Assembly (NCBI GenBank): GCA_023053685.1
Contig: JALIGW010000005.1
Coordinates: 32,173,480 to 32,237,479, forward strand
Direction of reading: 5' to 3'
DNA length: 64,000 nt
From: Diadophis punctatus similis
Lineage: Eukaryota > Chordata > Lepidosauria > Squamata > Dipsadidae
Part shown: piece by piece, positions 47,480 through 60,785 of the stretch
Layout: every line of letters begins with the position of its first letter
Position numbering within the stretch: the first letter of the stretch is position 1
Made by a program: the position numbers and the translations under genes
The notes under the pieces: generated by a model
Database searches by the model: none
Told to the model about the DNA's origin: nothing
What the model saw: the letters and a program-made list of their open reading frames with translations, nothing else

Positions 47480-50400
47480 AGGGTTAGGGTTAGGCCTCCT
47501 TGAATTCGGACAGAAAAATAGAGGTCAGCAATGAATTCAGAGCACACTGGTATGTTTAGGGGGGCACCGACTTTTCGTTTCGGGCTTATCTGAATTTCCT
47601 GGTAAAATACATGGGAAAATCCTATTGGCGGGAAAATCCACTTAGGGTTAGGGTTAGGCCTCCTTGAATTTGGACAGAAAAATAGAGGTCAGCAATGAAT
47701 TCAGAGCGCATTGGTATGTTTAGGAGGGCACCGACTTTTTGAATCGGGCTTCTCTGAATTTCCCATTGGCGGGAAAATCCACTTAGGGTTAGGGTTAGGC
47801 CTCTGTTACTTCGGACAGAAAAATAGAGGTCAGCAATGAATTCAGAGCGCATGGGTATGTTTAGGAGGGCACCGACTTTTTGAATCGGGCTTCTCTGAAT
47901 TTCCCATTGGCGGGAAAATCCACTTAGGGTTAGGGTTAGGCCTCCTTGAATTCGGACAGAAAAATAGAGGTCAGCAATGAATTCAGAGCGCATGGGTATG
48001 TTTAGGAGGGCACCGACTGTTTGCATCGGGCTTATCTACATTTCTTGGTAAAATACATGGGAAAATCCCATTGGCAGGAAAATCCACTTAGGGTTAGGGT
48101 TAGGCCTCCTTGAATTCGGACAGAAAAATAGAGGTCAGCAATGAATTCAGAGCGCATTGGTATGTTTAGGAGGGCACCGACTTTTTGAATCGGGCTTTTC
48201 TGAATTTCCTGGTAAAATACATGGGAAAATCCCATTGGCGGGAAAATCAACTTAGGGTTAGGGTTAGGCCTCCTTGAATTCGGACAGAAAAATAGAGGTC
48301 AGCAATGAATTCAGAGCACATGGGTATGTTTAGGAGGGCACCGACTTTTTGAATCGGGCTTATCTGAATTTCCTGGTAAAATACATGGGAAAATCCCATT
48401 GGCGAGAAAATCCACTTAGGGTTAGGGTTAGGCCTCCTTGAATTCAGACAGAAAAATAGAGGTCAGCAATGAATTCAGAGCGCATGGGTATGTTTAGGAG
48501 GGCACCGAATTTTTGCAAGGGGCTTATGTACATTTCGTGGACAAATACATGGGAAAATCCCATTGGCGAGAAAATCCACTTAGGGTTAGGGTTAGGGCTT
48601 ATCTGAATTTCCTGGTAAAATACATGGGAAAATCCCATTGGCAGGAATATCCACTTAGGGTTAGGGTTAAACCTCCTTGAATTCGGACAGAAAAATAGAG
48701 GTCAGCAATGAATTAAGAGCACATGGGTATGTTTAGGAGGGCACCGACTTTTTGAATCGGGCTTATCTGAATTTCCTGATAAAATACATGGGAAAATCCC
48801 TTTGGCGGGAAAATCCACTTAGGGTTAGGGTTAGGGCTTATCTGAATTTCCTGGTAAAATACATGGGAAAATCCCATTGGCGGGAAAATCCACTTAGGGT
48901 TACGGTTAGGCCTCCTTGAATTTGGACAGAAAAATAGAGGTCAGCAATGAATTCAGAGCGCATGGGTATGTTTAGGAGGGCACCGAATTTTTGCGAGGGG
49001 CTTATGTACATTTCGTTGACAAGTACATGGGAAAATACCATTGGCGAGAAAATCCACTAAGGGTTAGAAATAGGCCTCCTTGAATTCGGGCAGAAAAATA
49101 GAGGAAAGCAATGAATTCAGAGCACACGGGTATGTTTAGTGGGGCACCGACTTTTCGTTTCGGGCTTATCTGAATTTCCTGATAAAATACATGTGAAAAA
49201 CCCATTGGCGGGAAAATCCACTTAGGGTTAGGTTAGGCATCCTTGAATTTGGACAGAAAAATAGAGGTCAGCAATGAATTCAGAGCGCATTGGGATGTTT
49301 AGGAGGGCACTGACTTTTTGAATCGGTCTTATCTGAATTTCTGGTAAAATACATGGGAAAATCCCATTGGCGGGAAAATCCAGTTAGGGTTAGGGTTAGG
49401 CCTCCTTGAATTCGGACAGAAAAATAGAGGTCAGCAATGAATTCAGAGCACATGGGTATGTTTAGGAGGGCACCGAATTTTTGCGAGGGGCTTATGTACA
49501 TTTTGTTGACAAATACATGGGAAAATACCATTGGCGAGAAAATCCACTAAGGGTTAGGGTTAGGCCTCCTTGAATTCGGACAGAAAAATAGAGCTCAGCA
49601 ATGAATTCAGAGCACACGGGTATGTTTAGTGGGGCACCGACTGTTCGTTTCGGGCTTATCTGAATTTCCTGATAAAATACATGTGAAAAACCCATTGGCG
49701 GGAAAATCCACTTAGGGTTAGGGTTAGGCCTCCTTGAATTTGGACAGAAAAATAGAGGTCAGCAATGAATTCAGAGCGCATTGGTATGTTTAGGAGGGCA
49801 CCGTCTTTTTGAATCGGGCTTATCTGAATTTCCTGGTAAAATACATGGGAAAATCCCATTGGTGGGAAAATCCACTTAGGGTTAGGGTTTGGCCTCTGTT
49901 ACTTCGGACAGAAAAATAGAGGTCAGCAATGAATTCAGAGCGCATGGGTATGTTTAGGAGGGCACCGACTTTTTGAATCGGGCTTCTCTGAATTTCCCAT
50001 TGGCAGGAAAATCCACTTAGGGTTAGGGTTAGGCCTCCTTGAATTCGGACAGAAAAATAGAGGTCAGCAATGAATTCAGAGCGCATGGGTATGTTTAGGA
50101 GGGCACCGACTGTTTGCATCGGGTTTATCTACATTTCTTGGTAAAATACATGGGAAAATCCCATTGGTGGGAAAATCAACTTAGGGTTAGGGTTAGGCCT
50201 CCTTGAATTCGGACAGAAAAATAGAGGTCAGCAATGAATTCAGAGCGCATTGGTATGTTTAGGAGGGCACCGACTTTTTGAATCGGGCTTTTCTGAATTT
50301 CCTGGTAAAATACATGGGAAAATCCATTGGCGGGAAAATCAACTTAGGGTTAGGGTTAGGCCTCCTTGAATTCGGACAGAAAAATAGAGGTCAGCAATGA

Positions 50401-53400
50401 ATTCAGAGCGCATTGGTATGTTTAGGAGGGCACCGACTTTTTGAATCGGGCTTTTCTGAATTTCCTGGTAAAATACATGGGAAAATCCCATTGGCGGGAA
50501 AATCAACTTAGGGTTAGGGTTAGGCCTCCTTGAATTCGGACAGAAAAATAGAGGTCAGCAATCAATTCAGAGCACATGGGTATGTTTAGGAGGGCACCGA
50601 CTTTTTGAATCGGGCTTTTCTGAATTTCCTGGTAAAATACATGGGAAAATCCCATTGGCGGGAAAATCAACTTAGGGTTAGGGATAGGCCTCCTTGAATT
50701 CAGACAGAAAAATAGAGGTCAGCAATGAATTCAGAGCGCATGGGTATGTTTAGGAGGGCACCAAATTTTTGCGAGGGGCTTATGTACATTTCGTGGACAA
50801 ATACATGGGAAAATCCCATTGGCGAGAAAATCCACTTAGGGTTAGGGTTAGGGCTTATCTGAATTTCCTGGTAAAATACATGGGAAAATCCTATTGGCGG
50901 GAATATCCACTTAGGGTTAGGGTTAGGCCTCCTTGAATTCGTACAGAAAAATAGAGGTCAGCAATGAATTAAGAGCACATGGGTATGTTTAGGAGGGCAC
51001 CGACTTTTTGAATCGGGCTTATCTGAATTTCCTGATAAAATACATGGAAAAATCCCTTTGGCGGGAAAATCCACTTAGGGTTAGGGTTAGGGCTTATCTG
51101 AATTTCCTGGTAAAATACATGGGAAAATCCCATTGGTGGGAAAATCCACTTAGGGTTAGGTTAGGCATCCTTGAATTTGGACAGAAAAATAGAGGTCAGC
51201 AATGAATTCAGAGCGCATTGGGATGTTTAGGAGGGCACTGACTTTTTGAATCGGTCTTATCTGAATTTCTGGTAAAATACATGGGAAAATCCCATTGGCG
51301 GGAAAATCCACTTAGGGTTAGGGTTAGGCCTCCTTGAATTCGGACAGAAAAATAGAGGTCAGCAATGAATTCAGAGCACATGGGTATGTTTAGGAGGGCA
51401 CCGAATTTTTGCGAGGGGCTTATGTACATTTTGTTGACAAATACATGGGAAAATACCATTGGCGAGAAAATCCACTAAGGGTTAGGGTTAGGCCTCCTTG
51501 AATTCGGACAGAAAAATAGAGCTCAGCAATGAATTCAGAGCACACGGGTATGTTTAGTGGGGCACCGACTTTTCGTTTCGGGCTTATCTGAATTTCCTGA
51601 TAAAATACATGTGAAAAACCCATTGGCGGGAAAATCCACTTAGGGTTAGGGTTAGGCATCCTTGAATTTGGACAAAAAAATAGAGGTCAGCAATGAATTC
51701 AGAGCGTATTGGTATGTTTAGGAGGGCACCGTCTTTTTGAATCGGGCTTATCTGAATTTCCTGGTAAAATACATGGTAAAATCCCATTGGCGGGAAAATA
51801 CACTTAGGGTTGGGGTTTGGCCTCCTTTACTTCGGACAGAAAAATAGAGGTCAGCAATGAATTCAGAGCGCATGGGTATGTTTAGGAGGGCACCGACTTT
51901 TTGAATCGGGCTTCTCTGAATTTCCTGGTAAAATACAAGGGAAAATCCCATTGGCGGGAAAATGCACTTAGGGTTAGGGTTAGGCCTCCTTGAATTCGGA
52001 CAGAAAAATAGAGGTCAGCAATAAATTCAAAGCGCATGGGTATGTTTAGCAGGGCACCGACTGTTTGCATCGGGCTTATCTACATTTCTTGGTAAAATAC
52101 ATGGGAAAATCCCATTGGCGGGAAAATCCACTTAGGGTTAGGGTTAGGCCTCCTTGAATTCGGACAGAAAAATAGAGGTCAGCAATGAATTCAGAGCGCA
52201 TTTGTACGTTTATGAGGGCACCGACTTTTTGAATCGGGCTTTTCTGAATTTCCTGGTAAAATACATGGGAAAATCCCATTGGCAGGAAAATCAACGTAGG
52301 GTTAGGGTTAGGCCTCCTTAAATTCGAACAGAAAAATAGAGGTCAGCAATGAATTCAGAGCGCATGGGTATGTTAAGGAGGGCACCGACTTTTTGAATCG
52401 GGCTTATCTGAATTTCCTGGTAAAATACATGGGAAAATCCCATTGGCGAGAAAATCCACTTAGGGTTAGGGTTAGGGCTCCTTGAATTCAGACAGAAAAA
52501 TAGAGGTCAGCAATGAATTCAGAGCGCATGGGTATGTTTAGGAGGGCACCGAATTTTTGCGAGGGGCTTATGTACATTTCGTGGACAAATACATGGGAAA
52601 ATCCCATTGGCGAGAAAATCCACTTAGGGTTAGGGTTAGGCCTCCTTGAATTCGGACAGAAAAATAGAGGTCAGCATTGAATTCAGAGCGCATGGGTATG
52701 TTTAGGAGGGCACCGAGTTTTTGAATCGGGCTTATCTGAATTTCCTGGTAAAATACATGGGAAAATCCCATTGGCGAGAAAATCCACTTAGGGTTAGGGT
52801 TAGGCCTCCTTGAATTCAGACAGAAAAATAGAGGTCAGCAATGAATTCAGAGCGCATGGGTATGTTTAGGAGGGCACCGAATTTTTGCGAGGGGCTTATG
52901 TACATTTCGTGGAAAAAAAAAGGGAAAATCCCATTCGCGAGAATATCCACTTAGGGTTAGGGTTAGGCCTCCTTGAATTCGGACAGAAAAATAGAGGTCA
53001 GCAATGAATTCAGAGCACATGGGTGTGTTAAGGGGGGCACCGACTTTTTGAATCGGGCTTATCTGAATTTCCTGGTAAAATACATGGGAAAATCCCATTG
53101 GCGGGAAAATCCACTTAGGGTTAGGGTTAGGCCTCCTTGAATTCGGACAGAAAAATAGAGGTCAGCAATGAATTCAGAGCACAAGGGTATGTTTAGGAGG
53201 GTACCGACTTTTTGTTTCAGGCTTATCTGAATTTTCTGATAAAATACATGTGAAAATCCCATTGGCGGGAAAACACATCCAGTGTTAGGGTTAGGGCTTA
53301 TCTGAATTTCCTGGTAAAATATATGGGAAAATCCCATTGGCGGGAAAATCCACTTAGGGTTAGGGTTAGGCCTCCTTTACTTCGGACAGAAAAATAGAGG

Positions 53401-54313
53401 TCAGCAATAAATTCAGAGCGCATGGGTATGTTTAGGAGGGCACCGACTTTTTGAATCGGGCTTTTCTGAATTTCCTGGTAAAATACATGGGAAAATCCCA
53501 TTGGGGGAAAAATCCACTTAGGGTTGGGGTTAGGCCTCCTTGAATTCGGACAGAAAAATAGAGGTCAGCAATGAATTCAGAGCATGTGGGTATGTTTAGG
53601 AGGGCACCGACTTTTTGAATCGGGTTTATCTGAATTTCCTGGTAAAATACATGGGAAAATCCCATTGGCGGGAAAATCCACTTAGTGTTAGGGTTAGGCC
53701 TCCTTGAATTCGGACAGAAAAATAGAGGTCAGCAATGAATTCAGAGCACATGGGTATGTTTAGGAGGGTAACGACTTTTCGTTTCGGGCTTATCTGAATT
53801 TTCTGATAAAATACATGGGAAAATCCCTTTGGCTGGAAAATCCACTTAGGGTTAGGGTTAGAGCTTATCTGAATTTCCTGGTAAAATACATGGGAAAATC
53901 CCATTGGCGGGAAAATCCACTTAGGGTTAGGGTTAGGCCTCCTTGAATTCGGACAGAAAAATAGAGGTCAGCAATGAATTCAGAGCACACGGGTATGTTT
54001 AGTGGGGCACCGACTTTTCGTTTCGGGCTTATCTGAATTTCCTGATAAAATACATGTGAAAAACCCATTGGCGGGAAAATCCACTTAGGGTTAGGGTTAG
54101 GCATCCTTGAATTTGGACAAAAAAATAGAGGTCAGCAATGAATTCAGAGCGTATTGGTATGTTTAGGAGGGCACCGTCTTTTTGAATCGGGCTTATCTGA
54201 ATTTCCTGGTAAAATACATGGGAAAATCCCATTGGCGGGAAAATGCACTTAGGGTTGGGGTTTGGCCTCCTTTACTTCGGACAGAAAAATAGAGGTCAGC
54301 AATGAATTCAGAG
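47480..54313 (+). repeat. Higher-order repeat unit A, copy 2 (6,834 bp retained)
   Basis: Directly follows copy 1. It departs from copy 1 at 54,314 (GAGCGAATGGG against GAGCGCATTGG at 47,216), so the unit is incomplete at its 3' end. Its final 849 bp also form the start of unit B. Confidence 0.92.
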
Positions 54314-56121
54314 CGAATGGGTATGTTTAGGAGGGCACCGACTTTTTGAATCGGGCTTATCTACATTTCTTGGTAAAATACATGGGAAAATCCCATTGGC
54401 GGGAAAATCCACTTAGGGTTAGGGTTAGGCCTCCTTGAATTCGGACAGAAAAATAGAGGTCAGCAATGAATTCAGAGCGCATGGGTATGTTTAGGAGGGC
54501 TCCGAATTTTTGCGAGGGGCTTATGTACATTTCGTGGACAAATACATGGGAAAATACCATTGGCGAGAAAATCCACTATGGGTTAGGGTTAGGCCTCCTT
54601 GAATTCGGACAGAAAAATAGAGGTCAGCAATGAATTCAGAGCGCATGGGTATGTTCAGGAGGGCACCGACATTTTGAATCGGGCTTATCTGAATTTCCTG
54701 GTAAAATACATGGGAAAATCCCATTGGTGGGAAAATCCACTTAGGGTTAGGGTTAGGCCTCCTTGATTTCGGATAGAAAAATGGAGGTCAGCAATGAATT
54801 CAGAGCGCATGGGTATGTTTAGGAGGGCACCGACTTTCTGAATCGGGCTTATCTGAAATTCCTGGTAAAATACATGGGAAAATCCCATTGGCGGGAAAAT
54901 CCACTTAGGGTTAGGGTTACGCCTCCTTGAATTCGGACAGAAAAATAGAGGTCAGCAATGAATTCAGAGCGCATGGGTATGTTTAGGAGGGCACCGAATT
55001 TTTGCGAGGGGCTTATGTACATTTCGTGGACAAATATATGGGAATATCCCATTAGCGAGAAAATCCACTAAGGGTTAGGGTTAGGCCTCCTTGAATTTGG
55101 ACAGAAAAATAGAGATCAGCAATGAATTTAGAGCGCATTGGTATGTTTAGGAGGGCACTGACTTTTTGAATCGGGCTTATCTGAATTTCCTGGTAAAATA
55201 CATGGGAAAATCCCATTGGCGGGAAAATCCACTTAGGGTTAGGGTTAGGCCTCCTTGAATTCGGACAGAAAAATAGAGGTCAGCAATGAATTCAGAGCGC
55301 ATTGGTATGTTTCGGAGGGCACCGTCTTTTTGAATCGGGCTTATCTGAATTTTCTGGTAAAATACATGGGAAAATCCCATTGGCGGGAAAATACACTTAG
55401 GGTTAGGGTTAGGCCTCCTTGAATTCGGACAGAAAAATAGAGGTCAGCAATGAATTCAGAGCGCATGGGTATGTTTAGGAGGGCACCGACTTTTTGAATC
55501 GGGCTTATCTTAATTTCGTGGTAAAATACATGGGAAAATCACATTGGGGGGAAAATCCACTTAGGTTTAGGGTTAGGCCTCCTTGAATTCGGACAGAAAA
55601 ATAGAGGTCAGCAATGAATTCAGAGCGCATGGGTATGTTTAGGAAGGCACCGACTTTTTGAATCGGGCTTATCTGAATTTCCTGGGAAAATACATGGAAA
55701 AATCACATTGGCGGGAAAATCCAATTAGGGTTAGGGTTAGGCCTCCTTGAATTCGGACAGAAAAATAGAGGTCAGCAATGAATTCAGAGCGCTTGGGTAT
55801 GTTTAGGAGGGCACCGACTTTTTGAATCGGGCTTATCTACATTTCTTGGTAAAATACATGGGGAAATCCCATTGGCGGGAAAATCCACTTAGGGTTAGGG
55901 TTAGGCCTCCTCAAATTCGGACAGAAAAATAGAGGTCAGCAATGAATTCAGAGCGCATTGGTATGTTTAGGAGGGCACCGTCTTTTTGAATCGGGCTTAT
56001 CTGAATTTCCTGGTAAAATATATGGGAAAATCCCATTGGCGGGAAAATCCACTTAGGTCAGCAATGAATTCAGAGTGCATCGGTGTGTTTAGGAGGGCAC
56101 TGACTTTTTGAATCGGGCTTA
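53465..56121 (+). repeat. Higher-order repeat unit B, copy 1 (2,657 bp)
   Basis: Corresponding positions recur 2,657 bp downstream throughout. The left limit is set by TTTTCTG at 53,462 against TTATCTG at 56,119. Includes a truncated monomer at about 56,053 where CACTTAGG joins directly to GTCAGCAATG. Its first 849 bp overlap unit A copy 2. Confidence 0.92.
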
Positions 56122-58778
56122 TCTGAATTTCCTGGTAAAATACATGGGAAAATCCCATTGGGGGAAAAATCCACTTAGGGTTGGGGTTAGGCCTCCTTGA
56201 ATTCGGACAGAAAAATAGAGGTCAGCAATGAATTCAGAGCATGTGGGTATGTTTAGGAGGGCACCGACTTTTTGAATCGGGTTTATCTGAATTTCCTGGT
56301 AAAATACATGGGAAAATCCCATTGGCGGGAAAATCCACTTAGTGTTAGGGTTAGGCCTCCTTGAATTCGGACAGAAAAATAGAGGTCAGCAATGAATTCA
56401 GAGCACATGGGTATGTTTAGGAGGGTAACGACTTTTCGTTTCGGGCTTATCTGAATTTTCTGATAAAATACATGGGAAAATCCCTTTGGCTGGAAAATCC
56501 ACTTAGGGTTAGGGTTAGAGCTTATCTGAATTTCCTGGTAAAATACATGGGAAAATCCCATTGGCGGGAAAATCCACTTAGGGTTAGGGTTAGGCCTCCT
56601 TGAATTCGGACAGAAAAATAGAGGTCAGCAATGAATTCAGAGCACACGGGTATGTTTAGTGGGGCACCGACTTTTCGTTTCGGGCTTATCTGAATTTCCT
56701 GATAAAATACATGTGAAAAACCCATTGGCGGGAAAATCCACTTAGGGTTAGGGTTAGGCATCCTTGAATTTGGACAAAAAAATAGAGGTCAGCAATGAAT
56801 TCAGAGCGTATTGGTATGTTTAGGAGGGCACCGTCTTTTTGAATCGGGCTTATCTGAATTTCCTGGTAAAATACATGGGAAAATCCCATTGGCGGGAAAA
56901 TGCACTTAGGGTTGGGGTTTGGCCTCCTTTACTTCGGACAGAAAAATAGAGGTCAGCAATGAATTCAGAGCGAATGGGTATGTTTAGGAGGGCACCGACT
57001 TTTTGAATCGGGCTTATCTACATTTCTTGGTAAAATACATGGGAAAATCCCATTGGCGGGAAAATCCACTTAGGGTTAGGGTTAGGCCTCCTTGAATTCG
57101 GACAGAAAAATAGAGGTCAGCAATGAATTCAGAGCGCATGGGTATGTTTAGGAGGGCTCCGAATTTTTGCGAGGGGCTTATGTACATTTCGTGGACAAAT
57201 ACATGGGAAAATACCATTGGCGAGAAAATCCACTATGGGTTAGGGTTAGGCCTCCTTGAATTCGGACAGAAAAATAGAGGTCAGCAATGAATTCAGAGCG
57301 CATGGGTATGTTCAGGAGGGCACCGACATTTTGAATCGGGCTTATCTGAATTTCCTGGTAAAATACATGGGAAAATCCCATTGGTGGGAAAATCCACTTA
57401 GGGTTAGGGTTAGGCCTCCTTGATTTCGGATAGAAAAATGGAGGTCAGCAATGAATTCAGAGCGCATGGGTATGTTTAGGAGGGCACCGACTTTCTGAAT
57501 CGGGCTTATCTGAAATTCCTGGTAAAATACATGGGAAAATCCCATTGGCGGGAAAATCCACTTAGGGTTAGGGTTACGCCTCCTTGAATTCGGACAGAAA
57601 AATAGAGGTCAGCAATGAATTCAGAGCGCATGGGTATGTTTAGGAGGGCACCGAATTTTTGCGAGGGGCTTATGTACATTTCGTGGACAAATATATGGGA
57701 ATATCCCATTAGCGAGAAAATCCACTAAGGGTTAGGGTTAGGCCTCCTTGAATTTGGACAGAAAAATAGAGATCAGCAATGAATTTAGAGCGCATTGGTA
57801 TGTTTAGGAGGGCACTGACTTTTTGAATCGGGCTTATCTGAATTTCCTGGTAAAATACATGGGAAAATCCCATTGGCGGGAAAATCCACTTAGGGTTAGG
57901 GTTAGGCCTCCTTGAATTCGGACAGAAAAATAGAGGTCAGCAATGAATTCAGAGCGCATTGGTATGTTTCGGAGGGCACCGTCTTTTTGAATCGGGCTTA
58001 TCTGAATTTTCTGGTAAAATACATGGGAAAATCCCATTGGCGGGAAAATACACTTAGGGTTAGGGTTAGGCCTCCTTGAATTCGGACAGAAAAATAGAGG
58101 TCAGCAATGAATTCAGAGCGCATGGGTATGTTTAGGAGGGCACCGACTTTTTGAATCGGGCTTATCTTAATTTCGTGGTAAAATACATGGGAAAATCACA
58201 TTGGGGGGAAAATCCACTTAGGTTTAGGGTTAGGCCTCCTTGAATTCGGACAGAAAAATAGAGGTCAGCAATGAATTCAGAGCGCATGGGTATGTTTAGG
58301 AAGGCACCGACTTTTTGAATCGGGCTTATCTGAATTTCCTGGGAAAATACATGGAAAAATCACATTGGCGGGAAAATCCAATTAGGGTTAGGGTTAGGCC
58401 TCCTTGAATTCGGACAGAAAAATAGAGGTCAGCAATGAATTCAGAGCGCTTGGGTATGTTTAGGAGGGCACCGACTTTTTGAATCGGGCTTATCTACATT
58501 TCTTGGTAAAATACATGGGAAAATCCCATTGGCGGGAAAATCCACTTAGGGTTAGGGTTAGGCCTCCTCAAATTCGGACAGAAAAATAGAGGTCAGCAAT
58601 GAATTCAGAGCGCATTGGTATGTTTAGGAGGGCACCGTCTTTTTGAATCGGGCTTATCTGAATTTCCTGGTAAAATATATGGGAAAATCCCATTGGCGGG
58701 AAAATCCACTTAGGTCAGCAATGAATTCAGAGTGCATCGGTGTGTTTAGGAGGGCACTGACTTTTTGAATCGGGCTTT
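56122..58778 (+). repeat. Higher-order repeat unit B, copy 2 (2,657 bp)
   Basis: Exactly abuts copy 1, and correspondence ends at 58,777. One difference noticed: G at 55,863 versus A at 58,520. It shares the same truncated monomer (about 58,713). Confidence 0.92.
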
Positions 58779-60029
58779 TCTGAATTTCCTGGTAAAATAC
58801 ATGGGAAAATCCCATTGGCGGGAAAATCCACTTAGGGTTAGGGTTAGGCCTCCTTGAATTCGGACAGAAAAATAGAGGTCAGCAATGATTTCAGAGTGCA
58901 TGGGTATGTTTAGGAGGGCACCGAATTTTTGCGAGGGGCTTATGTATTTCGTGGACAAATACATGGGAAAATCCCATTGGCGAGAAAATCCACTAAGGGT
59001 TAGGGTTAGGCCTCCTTGAATTCGGACAGAAAAATAGAGGTCAGCAATAAATTCAAAGCACATGGGTGTGATTAGGAGGGCACTGACTTTTTGCATCGGG
59101 CTTATCTACATTTCTTGGTAAAATACATGGGAAAATCCACTTAGGGTTATGGTAGGCCTCCTTGACTTCGGACAGAAAAATAGAGGTCAGCTATGAATTC
59201 AGAGCGCATAGGTATGTTTAGGAGAGCACCGACTTTTTGAATCGGGCTTATCTGAATTTCCTGGTAAAATACATGGGAAAATCCCATTGGCGGGAAAATC
59301 CACTTAGGGTTAGGGTTAGGCCTCCTTGAATTCGGATAGAAAAATAGAGGTCAGCAATGAATTCAGAGCACATGGGTATGTTTAGGAGGGCTCCAAATTT
59401 TTGCGAGGGGCTTATGTACATTTCGTGGACAAATACATGGGAAAATCCCATTGCGGAGATAATCCACTATGGGTTAGGGTTAGGCCTCCTTGACTTCGGA
59501 CAGAAAAATAGAGGTCAGCAATGAATTCAGAGCGCATAGGTATGTTTAGGAGGGCACCGACTTTTTGAATCGGGCTTATCTGAATTTCCTGGTAAAATAC
59601 ATGGGAAAATCCCATTGGCGGGAAAATCCACTTAGGGTTAGGGTTAGGCCTCCTTGAATTCAGATAGAAAAATAGAGGTCAGCAATGAATTCAGAGCACA
59701 TGGGTATGTTTAGGAGGGCTCCAAATTTTTGCGAGGGGCTTATGTACATTTCGTGGACAAATACATGGGAAAATCCCATTGGCGAGAAAATCCACTATGG
59801 GTTAGGGTTAGGCCTCCTTGAATTCGGACAGAAAAATAGAGGTCAGCAATGAATTCAGAGCGCATGGGTATGTTTAGGAGGGCACCGACATTTTGAATCG
59901 GGCTTATCTGAATTTCCTGGTAAAATACATGGGAAAATCCCATTGGTGGGAAAATCCAGTTAGGGTTAGGGTTAGGCCTCCTTGATTTCGGATAGAAAAA
60001 TGGAGGTCAGCAATCATTTCAGAGCGCAT

Positions 60030-60785
60030 GGGTATGTTTAGGAGGGCACCGACTTTTTGAATCGGGCTTATCTGAAATTCCTGGTAAAAAACATGGGAAT
60101 ATCCCATTGGAGGGAAAATCCACTTAGGGTTAGGGTTAGGCCTCCTTGAATTCGGACAGAAAAATAGAGGTCAGCAATGAATTCAGAGCGCATGGGTATG
60201 TTTAGGAGGGCAACGAATTTTTGCGAGGGGCTTATGTACATTTCGTGGACAAATACATGGGAATATCCCATTAGCGAGAAAATCCACTAAGGGTTAGGGT
60301 TAGGCCTCCTTGAATTCGGACAGAAAAATAGAGGTCAGCAATGAATTTAGAGCGCATTGGTATGTTTAGGAGGGCACTGACTTTCTGAATCGGGCTTATC
60401 TGAATTTCCTGGTAAAATACATGGGAAAATCCTATTGGCGGGAAAATCCACTTAGGGTTAGGGTTAGGCCTCCTTGAATTCGGACAGAAAAATAGAGGTC
60501 AGCAATGAATTCAGAGCGCATTGGTATGTTTAGGAGAGCACTGTCTTTTTGAATTGGGCTTATCTGAATTTCCTGGTAAAATACATGGGAAAATCCCATT
60601 GGCGGGAAAATACACTTAGGGTTAGGGTTAGGCCTCCTTGAATTCGGACAGAAAAATAGAGGTCAGCAATGAATTCAGAGCGCATTGGGATGTTTAGGAG
60701 GGCACTGACTTTTTGAATCGGGCTTATCTGAATTTCCTGGTAAAATACATGGGAAAATCCCATTGGCGGGAAAATCCACTTAGGG
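60030..60785 (+). repeat. Older internal duplication block, first copy (offset 2,862 bp)
   Basis: Shares with 62,890-63,645 the rare variants GGTAAAAAACATGGGAATAT, TTGGAGGGAAAATCC, CACTGACTTTCTGAATCGGG and GAGAGCACTGTCTTTTTG, with scattered substitutions. Boundaries approximate. Confidence 0.72.
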
